NCBI GenBank assembly: GCA_900543845.1
Contig: UQTD01000011.1
Location: forward strand, 1-34,950
DNA length: 34,950 nucleotides
Reading direction: 5' to 3'
Source of the DNA: an uncultured Collinsella sp.
Lineage (GTDB): Bacteria; Actinomycetota; Coriobacteriia; Coriobacteriales; Coriobacteriaceae
Shown here: positions 22,492 to 30,362 of the stretch, in pieces
How the letters are laid out: each line of letters opens with the position of its first letter
Numbering within the stretch: the stretch's first letter is position 1
Program-made: the position numbers and the translations under genes
The notes under the pieces: model-generated
Seen by the model: the letters and a program-made list of their open reading frames with translations, nothing else
Database searches by the model: none
Told to the model about the DNA's origin: nothing

Positions 22492-23502
22492 GTGGCAACG
22501 ATGGACAAGAAAAGCGTCTCAATGAACGATGTGGCGGTTGCCGCGGGTGTTTCCCTCAAGACGGTGTCGCGTGTGATCAACGAGCCCGATAGCGTGCGAG
22601 AGTCGACGCGCGATAGGGTCCATGCTGCCATGGAAGCGCTTGGGTTCCGGGCGAACTTTGCCGCGCGTTCACTCAAGTTGGGCCGTTACGGGTGCATCGG
22701 CGTGGTGCTGTTCCACTTGTCGGGCGGCAACGTGGACATGATTGACGGTATCGCCGATGCCGCCGCAGAGCGAGGCTTTGCGCTCACGATGATTAAAAAG
22801 CGGGCGGGGGAGAAGATGACCCTTGCCGAAGCGGCACGTAGGATGTCGCAGCTTCCCGTCGACGGCATGATTTTCAACCTGCGCCAGATGGTCGATGACT
22901 TTGATACCTTTGAGGCGCCGAAAGACCTCAAGACGGTGATTATCACGTCGATGGAACATCCTACCTGCTCTACCGTCAGTGACGACCAAGAGGGCGGCGC
23001 GCGCATGGCATGCGAGTACTTCTTGAATCGCGGACACAAGAACGTGTACTTCGTCTCTGGTAAGAAAGAGTCACTGTCGAGCCAGTGCCGTATGAAAGGT
23101 TGGCGTGCGGCACTCGAGACGCGTGGCATTGAGCCGCCCGAGCCTCTGCAAGGCGATTGGAATGCGGATAGTGGCTATGCTGCGGGCCTTGTGCTTGCCG
23201 ATAAGCCCGATTGCACGGCGGTCCTCGCTGCTAACGACTGCATGGCAAACGGCGTGATGATGGCTCTACGTGACAAAGGGCTCAGTGTGCCCGACGACGT
23301 GTCCGTGATCGGCTTCGACGATGAGCTCTACAAGACGATTCCCAACTCGATTCTGACGTCGGTGAAGTTTCGCCACCGCGAGCTGGGCGTCCGTGCGCTC
23401 AACGAGGTCGTCGCAGGTCTGGAAGCCCCGAGCTCCAGAAGCCGTACGCTCGTCTCGGGCGTGTTGGTCGAGCGTTCCAGTGTAAAGGACCTGCGGGCGT
23501 AG
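22492..23502 (+). CDS. LacI-family transcriptional regulator, module 1
   Basis: A 336-residue regulator. The HTH is NDVAVAAGVSLKTVSRVINEPDSVRESTRDRVHAAMEALGFRANFAARSLKLGRYGCIGVV, including the hinge helix. The ligand domain follows (FNLRQMVDDFDTF, EHPTCSTVSDDQEGGARMACEYFLNRGHKNVYFVSG, TAVLAANDCMANGVMMALRDKGLSVPDDVSVIGFDDELY). The recognition-helix pair after GVS is Leu-Lys, unlike Arg-Gln and Glu-Gln in modules 2 and 3. I chose GTG at 22492 because GGAG stands 5 bases upstream; ATG at 22501 is the alternative. It is divergent from the EIICB/lacG operon, which carries a matching operator. The inducer is probably a sugar phosphate or the imported disaccharide; unknown. Confidence 0.9.
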   Translation: MATMDKKSVSMNDVAVAAGVSLKTVSRVINEPDSVRESTRDRVHAAMEALGFRANFAARSLKLGRYGCIGVVLFHLSGGNVDMIDGIADAAAERGFALTMIKKRAGEKMTLAEAARRMSQLPVDGMIFNLRQMVDDFDTFEAPKDLKTVIITSMEHPTCSTVSDDQEGGARMACEYFLNRGHKNVYFVSGKKESLSSQCRMKGWRAALETRGIEPPEPLQGDWNADSGYAAGLVLADKPDCTAVLAANDCMANGVMMALRDKGLSVPDDVSVIGFDDELYKTIPNSILTSVKFRHRELGVRALNEVVAGLEAPSSRSRTLVSGVLVERSSVKDLRA

Positions 23503-23520
23503 ACGTGCTCGGCCTGTTCG

Positions 23521-23736
23521 TCTAAATCTGTAATAGGTAGGGCCGAAAATCTCAGCTAGATGTTACAGATTTAGACAATTCGGTCCAGCTTATTCCGTTT
23601 GTCTCGATCTGTAACAACTAGACGGTCAAAAGTGGTCTACATGTTATAAATCGAGATTGTTCGGCCCGGGCCGCCCGTTCGTCTAAATCTGTAACAGCTT
23701 GGACCGAAAAACTCGGCTAGATGTTACAGATTGAGA
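23521..23736. repeat. Palindrome array 2 (three 55-nt units)
   Basis: Units at 23521-23575, 23602-23656 and 23682-23736 have the same A-B-A order, 55-nt unit length and 81/80-bp pitch as array 1. The 25-nt spacer between units 2 and 3 differs from that of array 1 by one base. The arms carry a few substitutions (TAATAGG, TGTTATAAATC). It fills the gap between lacI of module 1 and the convergent EIICB of module 2; the rest of this 334-base gap holds only the terminator. Confidence 0.92.
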
Positions 23737-23765
23737 TGAACAGGAGGACGGGTGCGGTCTAAACA

Positions 23766-23804
23766 AAATGGCCCGCGCATCACACATCGATGCACGGGCC
23801 ATTT
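23766..23804 (-). terminator. Terminator of lac module 2
   Basis: 16-bp stem AAATGGCCCGCGCATC / GATGCACGGGCCATTT (one mismatch) with a 7-nt loop; the minus strand continues TTTTGTT. It is 32 bases after the EIICB stop. Its A/T-flanked symmetry would also allow termination on the plus strand. Confidence 0.85.
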
Positions 23805-23836
23805 ATTGTCTGCGAGCGGCAGGTGGTGTCAGCGTC

Positions 23837-25597
23837 TTATGCCTCGAGGTTTTCCTCGATCCAGGCGACGGCACCCTTGGGATCCTTAGTGAGGTCGATG
23901 TACTGTTTGCCCTTGGGCGACAGCAGCGTGATGCCCAGGCGGTCGGTGTCGGCCTTCATCTCGTTGTAATAGGTGCGAACCTGCGGAGCCAGGACGATGA
24001 CGTTGTACTGGTCCATGATGGCGTAGTGGCTGCCGTAGGCACCGGCGTTGGCGGTAATGTCGATGCCCAGCTCGTCGGCGCCTTCCTTAAGCGCGTTGGC
24101 GAGCAGTGCAGAGGTGCCGGCGCCAGCGCACAGAACCAGAACCCTCAGATCCTTGCCCTTAAGGGCGGACGGAGCTGCGGAGGCCTCGGTGGCAGAAGCG
24201 GTCTCGACAATAGGAGCCTCAACGGCGGGGGCGGCAGCGGTCTTGACGGCCTTGGTCTCCTCGGCCTCTTCTTCGGCCAGGGTCTCGGCCTCCTGCTTGC
24301 ACAGGACGTTGTCGTAGGCCTTGCAGAACGGGTAGTAGATCAAGAAGTCAACGACCAGCAGGACGACAACCAGGACCAGAGAGATCGGCTGGAAGTTGGT
24401 GTCGATGAAGGTGCCGATCGGTCCGGGGAGTGCCCACGGCATGGCATAGATAAAACCGTTCATGCCCAAAAAGTCGATGAAGAACTTACCAATGAGGACG
24501 TTGGCCACGGGGGCAAACAGGAACGGGATCAGGAAGTACGGGTTGAGGATGATGGGCGCGGCGAACAGCAGCGGCTCGTTGACGGCGAACATCACGGGTA
24601 CGACAGAGGCTTTGCCGACGGCCTTGAGCTGCTTGGAGCGCATAAAGAGCAGGAAGATGATCGGGACAATGAACGTGGCGCCGGTGCCGCCGAGTTCGCC
24701 GATGTAGTTACCGAAGTTCTCGGTCAGGGCGAGGGCGGGGTGACCGCCGGCCTGCAGCGTGGCGAGGTTGGTGGTGATGTTGCCAAACAGCGCGGCGTTG
24801 AGGGCAGGCTTAACGACCGAGGGGCCGTGGATGCCCATGAACCAGAACAGCGGGATCATGAACCAGATGAGGGCGAGGCCGGCGTAGGAATCGGCAGCGG
24901 CGAACAGCGGGCTCACCAGCGTGGAGATGACGTTGGCAAACGGGACGGCCAAGCAGGTGCGGCAGATAACGTCGATGACGGCGACAAACAGGATGGAGAA
25001 GCTGAAGGCGAAGATGTCGCGGAAGTTCTGGGCGATGGCGCCGGGGACTTCTTTGGGCAGCTTGATGGTGATGTCTCGCTTAATGCAGAAGGCATAGATG
25101 TTGACCGTGGCAAATGCGGCGACAAAGGAGCTCAGTAGGCCCTTGGTGCCCATGTTGTCGGTAAAGAACACCGAGACATCGGCGCCGTCGATCTTGGCAC
25201 TCGTCTGGGTAACGGCCAAGATGAGCATAGCGCACATGGCGGCGACCATGGTGCTCGTGGCGTTGATGGCCTTGCCGGCAGGCATGCGGCGGTTCTTGGA
25301 GCCGGTCAGCGCGCTTGCGGTGGTGCCGGCGACCATGATGCCCACGACGCCCATCGTGAAGTTGTAAACCTTGTTGCAGAAGTTCACGACGTCGACGTTC
25401 CACCAGTCGGGCAGCGTAAAGCCGCCGACCGTGGCGACAACGCCCGGCAGGGTCGAAATAAGCAGGAAGACAGAAGAAGACAGGATGATGGGCATTGCTG
25501 CCAAAAAGCCGTCTTTAATGGCCTGAAGGTAGATGTTCTTAGAGACCTTGTCGAAGTACGGCTGACCTTTCTCCAAGAACTTAACGATCGATTCCAT
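23837..25597 (-). CDS. PTS lactose/cellobiose-family EIICB permease, module 2
   Basis: A membrane permease of 586 residues that imports and phosphorylates a beta-galactoside or related disaccharide. The EIIC domain (about 1-430) begins MESIVKFLEKGQPYFDKVSKNIYLQAIKDGFLAAMPIIL and includes the family signatures NRRMPAGKAINATSTMVAAMCA, FWFMGIHGPSVVKPALNAALFGN, GELGGTGATFIVPIIFLLFMRSKQLKAVGK and VNEPLLFAAPIILNPYFLIPF (with the conserved Asn-Glu-Pro). A linker rich in Ala, Glu and Thr (about 430-475) leads to the EIIB domain with phospho-Cys near residue 490 in VLCAGAGTSALLANALKEG. AGAGGAG precedes the ATG. It is the second gene of its operon, after the GH1 gene, the reverse of modules 1 and 3. 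No EIIA domain is present. Confidence 0.93.
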   Translation of the reverse strand: MESIVKFLEKGQPYFDKVSKNIYLQAIKDGFLAAMPIILSSSVFLLISTLPGVVATVGGFTLPDWWNVDVVNFCNKVYNFTMGVVGIMVAGTTASALTGSKNRRMPAGKAINATSTMVAAMCAMLILAVTQTSAKIDGADVSVFFTDNMGTKGLLSSFVAAFATVNIYAFCIKRDITIKLPKEVPGAIAQNFRDIFAFSFSILFVAVIDVICRTCLAVPFANVISTLVSPLFAAADSYAGLALIWFMIPLFWFMGIHGPSVVKPALNAALFGNITTNLATLQAGGHPALALTENFGNYIGELGGTGATFIVPIIFLLFMRSKQLKAVGKASVVPVMFAVNEPLLFAAPIILNPYFLIPFLFAPVANVLIGKFFIDFLGMNGFIYAMPWALPGPIGTFIDTNFQPISLVLVVVLLVVDFLIYYPFCKAYDNVLCKQEAETLAEEEAEETKAVKTAAAPAVEAPIVETASATEASAAPSALKGKDLRVLVLCAGAGTSALLANALKEGADELGIDITANAGAYGSHYAIMDQYNVIVLAPQVRTYYNEMKADTDRLGITLLSPKGKQYIDLTKDPKGAVAWIEENLEA

Positions 25598-25705
25598 AGT
25601 TCACGCTCCTCTTTGCATGAAATCTTAATGGCATGGACGTTGAAAACCTATATGGTCTCCCGCTTGCTAAAAGCCCGGGTGCAGGCGGGGTCGGTCCCAG
25701 GGGGA

Positions 25706-25752
25706 GAGAGGGGAGCGGCTGGGTTTGTATCGCATAGGGCCGCTCCCCTCTC
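25706..25752 (-). other. Intercistronic hairpin between lacG and EIICB, module 2
   Basis: 14-bp perfect stem GAGAGGGGAGCGGC / GCCGCTCCCCTCTC with a 19-nt loop in the 176-base gap. There is no U-tract on the minus strand. The equivalent gap in the other two modules also has a hairpin. Confidence 0.65.
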
Positions 25753-25773
25753 GGGGGAAAGCGAGGCGATGCG

Positions 25774-27222
25774 CTACTGCGCGTCCGCCATAGTGTCGGC
25801 GAGCTCCTTGTACCAGAGTGCCGACTGCTTGATGTAGCGTTTTTGCGTGTCGAAGTCGATGTAGAACAGGCCGTAGCGCTTGTTATAGCCGTTGGCCCAC
25901 GAGAACTGGTCCTGCAGGCTCCAGATAAAGTAGCCCTGGACGTCGACGCCCTCGGCGCGCGCCCGGAGCACCTTCTCCATGTGCTGGTCGACAAAGTCGA
26001 TGCGCTCGGGATCGGCGACGATGCCGTTTGCGTCGGGCTCGGGGTCCTTGTGGCCCAGGCCGTTTTCGGTGATATAGATGACGGGGAGGTTGGGATAGGT
26101 GGCGCTGATGTGCTTGAGCGTGTCGTAGAGGCCTTGCGGGTAGATGAGCCAATCCCAGTCGGTGGTGGGGATACCCGGCATATCGACCTGCTGCCCGACG
26201 CCCTTAAACTTAAAGCACGAGGTGCCCTTGTCTCCGGTGCCGTTAAAGCTGTTGGTGGACTCGCCATCGTAGGCGGCGATAAACGCCGACTGATAGTAGT
26301 TGAGGCCGAACATATCGTTGCGGGGCGCCGCCTTGGCGAGCTCCTCCATGTCGCTGTCCTCAACCGTAAGCGTGGCGTTGTTGGCACGCAGAATCTCGTT
26401 GATGAGTGAGAGGGTGCGCGCGGAGTAGTGACCCAGGAAGGCGCCGTCCATGATGAAGTCGGTGTAGAAGGCGTTGTACAGGTCGGCGGCGTGCTGGTCG
26501 GCGGGCGAGTCTGTGGCAGGATATGCCGGCGTCAGGACGTTGACCATGCCAATGCGTCCGCCCAGGTGCTCGGTCTCGTCAAGATCCTTATACAGGTTGA
26601 CGGCGCGGGCGTGGGCAACGAGCTCGTTGTGCTGGCTCTGGATGCCGCTCGTCACATCAAAGTGATGGTTGGGCGGGAAGTTGCCTTGGATGTATTGGGA
26701 GTGCGAGAGGCTGATGAGCTCGTTGATGGTGAACCAATTCTTGACCTCGCGGAACTCGCGGAAGCAGAACTCGGCATAGCGCACATAGGCGTCGACGGTC
26801 TTGCGGTTGAGCCAGTCGCCCTGGTTGAACAGGGCGGCGGGGGAGTCAAAGTGATGCAGGGACACATAGGGCTCGACGCCATACTTTTTGCAGCAGGCGA
26901 ACAGCTCGTGGTAGTGCTTAACGCCCTCGGCGAGGGGCTCGGCATCGTCGCCGTTGGGGAAGATGCGGGTCCAGGCGATGGACACACGGATGGCGTTGAG
27001 TCCATGCTCGGCAGAAAGGCGGATATCCTCCTCGTAGCGGTTGTAGAAATCACTGGCCGGGTCGGGCAAAAAGCGACCCTGGGCGACAAGGTAATCGTCC
27101 CACATGGTCTTACCCTTGCCTGCCACCTTCGTGGAACCTTCCGTTTGGTACGCGGCGGTTGCGGCGCCCCAAACAAAGCCCTTCGGCAGCTGCTGTACGC
27201 GGTTTAGCAAAGACATATGCAT
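25774..27222 (-). CDS. GH1 6-phospho-beta-galactosidase/glucosidase-type enzyme, module 2
   Basis: This 482-residue cytosolic glycosidase is the most divergent of the three GH1 paralogues. It begins GFVWGAATAAYQTEGSTKVAGKGKTMWDDYLVAQ. The acid/base Glu is in WFTINELISL and the nucleophile Glu in YITENGLGHKD. FSWANGYNKRYGLFYIDFDTQKRY keeps the 6-phosphate-binding Ser, Lys and Tyr, so a phosphorylated substrate is likely. NFPPNHHFDVTSGIQSQHNELVAHARAV replaces the WPHGEKY/FPGGVKA segment of the other two, suggesting a different aglycone or sugar. Two starts are possible: ATG at 27222, or ATG at 27216 with better spacing from GAGAGGG. It is first in its operon, ahead of the EIICB, and divergent from lacI of module 2. 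Confidence 0.9.
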   Translation of the reverse strand: MHMSLLNRVQQLPKGFVWGAATAAYQTEGSTKVAGKGKTMWDDYLVAQGRFLPDPASDFYNRYEEDIRLSAEHGLNAIRVSIAWTRIFPNGDDAEPLAEGVKHYHELFACCKKYGVEPYVSLHHFDSPAALFNQGDWLNRKTVDAYVRYAEFCFREFREVKNWFTINELISLSHSQYIQGNFPPNHHFDVTSGIQSQHNELVAHARAVNLYKDLDETEHLGGRIGMVNVLTPAYPATDSPADQHAADLYNAFYTDFIMDGAFLGHYSARTLSLINEILRANNATLTVEDSDMEELAKAAPRNDMFGLNYYQSAFIAAYDGESTNSFNGTGDKGTSCFKFKGVGQQVDMPGIPTTDWDWLIYPQGLYDTLKHISATYPNLPVIYITENGLGHKDPEPDANGIVADPERIDFVDQHMEKVLRARAEGVDVQGYFIWSLQDQFSWANGYNKRYGLFYIDFDTQKRYIKQSALWYKELADTMADAQ

Positions 27223-27334
27223 ACACCCTCTCGTCTCGCTGTTCGATATTGTGCGTTTGCGCTCAGGAGGCTCCCTGGTTAGCGTTCAGCGGTGAAAAAG
27301 CCCGATAAACACTATCTTAAAATGATTAGAACCA

Positions 27335-27375
27335 AAATGAGCACGTGAACATTTGACAATGAGCACGTTAACATC
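27335..27375. promoter_or_regulatory. LacI-type operators, module 2
   Basis: AAATGAGCACGTGAACATTT (27335-27354) and AATGAGCACGTTAACATC (27358-27375) are palindrome-like sites centred on ACGT, 22 bp apart, between the divergent GH1 and lacI genes. A third half-site ATGAGCACGTTATCGAT is at 27491-27507, downstream of the lacI promoter. Confidence 0.75.
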
Positions 27376-27413
27376 CGGCTGGGATGTATAGAAACAAAAC
27401 AACTTCAAACAGC

Positions 27414-27479
27414 TGCGAACGGTTGTATTTGTTCGGTAAGCGGTTTTGATTGACAGAAGTTTTCATGTTGTGGTATATG
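27414..27479 (+). promoter_or_regulatory. 21-bp direct repeat (LytTR-like) and lacI promoter, module 2
   Basis: TGCGAACGGT (27414-27423) and GGTAAGCGGT (27435-27444) start 21 bp apart. They are followed 5 bp later by a consensus -35 TTGACA (27450-27455) and, after 18 bp, a -10-like TATATG (27474-27479). This is the best promoter in the window with the repeat in the activator position. The remaining bases of the 335-base gap between the GH1 gene and lacI hold the LacI operators and nothing else that I recognise. Confidence 0.65.
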
Positions 27480-27557
27480 GCTCGGGTATCATGAGCACGT
27501 TATCGATGTATGTACGATGCGCCATGGGCGCGGGGAATAGTTGGGAAGCAGGTTAGC

Positions 27558-28595
27558 GTGGAAGGCATGGCTCAGCAGACAAGGAATGGTCATTCGGCGA
27601 GCGCGGCAGAGGTTGCGGCGCTCGCTGGCGTGAGCCGCCAGACTGTGTCTCGCGTGGTCAACGGTATGCCCAACGTGACGGAAAAGACGCGCAAGCGTGT
27701 GCTGGCCGCCATGGAAGAGCTGGGCTTTCGTCCCAATTTTGCTGGAGCGGCGTTGCGCGGCGGGTCGTATCGTTCTATTGGCCTGTGCATGTACAACATC
27801 ACACGTGTCGGTAACCTGGCGACGCTCGAGGGTATCATGCAAGCGGCGCGCGAGCACGATTTTGCCGTCACTATGATCGAGATGGGCGGCGACAAGCCCT
27901 ATACACTTGCCGATGCCTCGCGCCGCATGGTCGAGCGACCCGTCGACGGCATGATTCTCAACATGAACCGCATGGCTCCCGATTTTGAGGAGTTTGTTCC
28001 CCAGCCGGGAGTGCGAACGGTCATCCTGTCCATGTATGCGCATCCGCGCTGCACGACGATCGACTCCGACCAGTATGGTTCGTGCGAGCTGTTGACCAAT
28101 TATCTGCTGGAACATGGTCACTCGAATATGCGGTTTGTGGCGGGTCCGGAAAACTCGATTTCCTCGCGTTTTCGTGAGGCCGGTTGGCGCGATACGCTGG
28201 GTCGTGCTCATGTCGATGCCGCTCCGATGCTGCGTGGCGATTGGAGTGCGGACAGTGGGTACGCCATGGGCGAGCGGATTGCGGCCGAGGTGCTTGCCGG
28301 CGGGTCGCAGGCGCCGACTGCCGTGCTTGCGGCAAATGACCAGATGGCGCTGGGCGTTATCGCCGCGCTCGAGAACGCGGGCCTGTCCGTGCCCGACGAC
28401 GTGAGCGTGGTTGGTATCGACGACGCACTCGAGGGACTTGTTCCTCACAATCGACTGACGACGCTGCGATTTGATTTGCGCGGTGTCGGTAAGCTTGCGT
28501 TTGAGGCGGCGATTGGAGAGAGCTCGTCTATCGAGGCGATTCATGTGCCGAGTACGCTGGTCGAACGCTCGACTGTTAGGGACATACGGGGTTAG
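27558..28595 (+). CDS. LacI-family transcriptional regulator, module 2
   Basis: A 345-residue regulator: HTH SAAEVAALAGVSRQTVSRVVNGMPNVTEKTRKRVLAAMEELGFRPNFAGAALRGG, then the periplasmic-binding-like ligand domain (GLCMYNITRVGNLATLEGIMQAAREHDFAVTMIEM, TTIDSDQYGSCELLTNYLLEHGHSNMRFVAG, TAVLAANDQMALGVIAALENAGLSVPDDVSVVGIDDALE). The residues after GVS are Arg-Gln. I chose GTG at 27558 because AGCAGG lies 5 bases upstream; ATG at 27567 is the alternative. It is divergent from the GH1/EIICB operon and probably represses it through the sites at 27335-27375. The start overlaps a third operator-like half-site region upstream, suggesting autoregulation. Confidence 0.88.
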   Translation: MEGMAQQTRNGHSASAAEVAALAGVSRQTVSRVVNGMPNVTEKTRKRVLAAMEELGFRPNFAGAALRGGSYRSIGLCMYNITRVGNLATLEGIMQAAREHDFAVTMIEMGGDKPYTLADASRRMVERPVDGMILNMNRMAPDFEEFVPQPGVRTVILSMYAHPRCTTIDSDQYGSCELLTNYLLEHGHSNMRFVAGPENSISSRFREAGWRDTLGRAHVDAAPMLRGDWSADSGYAMGERIAAEVLAGGSQAPTAVLAANDQMALGVIAALENAGLSVPDDVSVVGIDDALEGLVPHNRLTTLRFDLRGVGKLAFEAAIGESSSIEAIHVPSTLVERSTVRDIRG

Positions 28596-28610
28596 GTCCT
28601 ACTCCGTTTG

Positions 28611-28746
28611 TCTCGATTTGTAACAGGTAGACGGTCAAAAGCGGGCTACGTGTTACAGATTTAGATTCTTCGGAAAGAGCAATCCTGTTCGTCTCAATCT
28701 GTAACAGCTAGGACCAAAAAACTCGGCTAGATGTTACAGATCGAGA
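28611..28746. repeat. Palindrome array 3 (two 55-nt units)
   Basis: Units at 28611-28665 (type B centre) and 28692-28746 (type A centre) keep the 55-nt length and 81-bp pitch of arrays 1 and 2 but lack the first A unit. It lies between lacI of module 2 and the convergent lacG of module 3. Confidence 0.9.
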
Positions 28747-28766
28747 CAAACGGCTCCCGACCTGAA

Positions 28767-28810
28767 CAAAAAGGTCGGGGGCGGCGCGCCGTGTGACGTG
28801 CCGCCCCCGG
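28767..28810 (-). terminator. Terminator of lac module 3
   Basis: Stem GGGGGCGGC / GCCGCCCCC with a 14-nt loop and a TTTTT tract on the minus strand, 46 bases after the lacG stop. Confidence 0.82.
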
Positions 28811-28856
28811 CTGAGAAATGGGGACAGGTTATGTGGGCGGGTAACCCCGCAAGCCG

Positions 28857-30296
28857 CTAGTCCAGACGACGGGTCTGCGCTACGTGCTTATACCAGTAGG
28901 CGCTTGCCTTGGGCGTGCGCTTCTGGGTTTCAAAGTCAACGTAGAAGAAGCCATAGCGCTTGTTGTATCCGTTGGTCCAGGAGAACTGGTCCTGCAGGCT
29001 CCACAGGAAGTAACCGCCCACGTTGACGCCCACCTCCATGGCCTTGAGCAACCAGCGCAGGTGCTGCTCGATGTAGTCGATGCGCGGCTGGTCGTCCACA
29101 AAGCCGTCTTTGTAGGGATCCTTGTAGCCCATGCCGTTTTCTGTAATGAAGATCTGCTTATAGTTGGGGTAGCGCTGCTTAATGTAGACGAGCAGATCGA
29201 ACAGGCCCTCGGGATAGATGATCCAGTCCCAGTCGGTGGTGGGGATGCCAGGCTTGTTCACATGCTCGCCAATACCCTTAACGCGCCAGCGGCCGGTGCC
29301 CTTCTCGCCCGTACCGTTGTGGTGCAGGTCGTTCTCGCCATCGTAAGCCTTCAAAAAACGGCACTGATAGTTGTTAACGCCCAGGTAGTCGTTGTAGAGC
29401 GCGGCCTCGCGCATAATTTCGAGGTCCTCGTCCAGAATCTCGATGGTGCCGCCCGAGACGGCAGCCAGGCGGTTGGCGCACTCCAAGGTGTCAGGCGCGT
29501 AGTCGCCGCGGAAAGTGGCGTCCAGCAAGAACTGGTTCTGCAACACGTGCTCGTTATTAGCGGCTTTGATGTCGGCGGGGTCGTTCTCGTTGAGCGGGTA
29601 CTTAAACTCCAACGACTGGATGACGCCGATCTTGCCCTTAAAACCGCCATTGTGGAAGGCCAGCACGGCCTTGGCGTGGGCGAGCATCATGTTGTGCTCG
29701 CACTGGAAGGCTTCGGCCAGATGCGCCTTGACGCCGCCGGGGAAGGTGCCCTCGATGTAGGTGTTGGAGGCATCGGCCCAAATCTCGTTAAAGGTGAACC
29801 AATAGGTCACCTGGTCGGCGTACTCCTTAAAGCAGAAGGTGGCAAAGTCCACAAAGGCATCGATGGTCTCGCGGTTGAGGAAGTCGCCCTTCTCAAAGAG
29901 GGCAAGCGGCGTGTCAAAGTGATGCAGCGTGACGAACGGCTCAACATGGTGCTTATGGCACTCGGCGAAAAGGTCGTGGTAGAACTGAACGCCCTCGGGG
30001 TTAATCTCGCCGGTACCGTTGGGGAAGATGCGGCTCCAGGCGATGGAGAGGCGAATGCCGTTGATGCCAAACTCCTCGCACAGCTCCAGGTCGACGGGGT
30101 ACTGGTTGTAGAAGTCCGAAGCGGGATCGGGGGAGAAACGCCCCTGGGCCTCCAGGAAGTCGTCCCAGGCGACTTTGCCCTTACCGTGAGTGCGGGTCTC
30201 GCCCTCTACCTGGTAGGCAGCAGTGGCGCCGCCAAAGACAAAGTCCTCGGGAAACTGCGCGGGTGGGTTGGTGACGCTAGCAGGGTTAACGGACAT
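28857..30296 (-). CDS. lacG: GH1 6-phospho-beta-galactosidase-type enzyme, module 3
   Basis: A 479-residue cytosolic enzyme, the closest of the three to classic LacG. It has FVFGGATAAYQVEGETRTHGKGKVAWDDFLEAQGRF, VEPFVTLHHFDTPLALFEKGDFLNRETI, acid/base Glu in YWFTFNEIWAD, HNMMLAHAKAVLAFHNGGFKGKIGV, IPTTDWDWIIYPEGLFDLL and nucleophile Glu in FITENGMGYKD. FSWTNGYNKRYGFFYVDFETQKR carries the phosphate-binding Ser, Lys and Tyr. It hydrolyses a 6-phospho-beta-galactoside to galactose-6-phosphate plus the aglycone if it behaves like LacG. The ribosome site is weak (GGATC), so translation may depend on the upstream EIICB gene, from which it is separated by 66 bases with a hairpin. Confidence 0.92.
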   Translation of the reverse strand: MSVNPASVTNPPAQFPEDFVFGGATAAYQVEGETRTHGKGKVAWDDFLEAQGRFSPDPASDFYNQYPVDLELCEEFGINGIRLSIAWSRIFPNGTGEINPEGVQFYHDLFAECHKHHVEPFVTLHHFDTPLALFEKGDFLNRETIDAFVDFATFCFKEYADQVTYWFTFNEIWADASNTYIEGTFPGGVKAHLAEAFQCEHNMMLAHAKAVLAFHNGGFKGKIGVIQSLEFKYPLNENDPADIKAANNEHVLQNQFLLDATFRGDYAPDTLECANRLAAVSGGTIEILDEDLEIMREAALYNDYLGVNNYQCRFLKAYDGENDLHHNGTGEKGTGRWRVKGIGEHVNKPGIPTTDWDWIIYPEGLFDLLVYIKQRYPNYKQIFITENGMGYKDPYKDGFVDDQPRIDYIEQHLRWLLKAMEVGVNVGGYFLWSLQDQFSWTNGYNKRYGFFYVDFETQKRTPKASAYWYKHVAQTRRLD

Positions 30297-30320
30297 GATG
30301 ATCCAATCGTCTAAATCGAA

Positions 30321-30352
30321 GGGCCAGCCGGTCTTGGATGGTCGGCTGGCCC
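30321..30352 (-). other. Intercistronic hairpin between EIICB and lacG, module 3
   Basis: Perfect 10-bp stem GGGCCAGCCG / CGGCTGGCCC with a 12-nt loop, 11 bases after the EIICB stop. No U-tract follows on the minus strand. Confidence 0.65.
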
Positions 30353-30362
30353 TGAGCGTTAC

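Noticed and set aside
18631..28746. CRISPR array at the regularly spaced repeats
   Set aside because: Units are 55-nt palindromes, only two or three per locus, alternate between two types, and the spacers are shared between loci. No cas genes are present.
28820..28835. GGGGACAGG motif near the end of module 3 as another copy of the nested repeat element at 15.5 kb
   Set aside because: Only a short core is shared, with no paired arm nearby; too short to call.
28884..30314. Very long open frame opposite lacG of module 3 (and similar ones opposite the other lacG, EIICB, agaS, galM and SurA-like genes)
   Set aside because: These are codon-bias shadows of GC-rich genes: they mirror the real gene's extent, lack recognisable motifs or ribosome sites, and have low-complexity Val/Gly/Leu or Arg/Ser composition.
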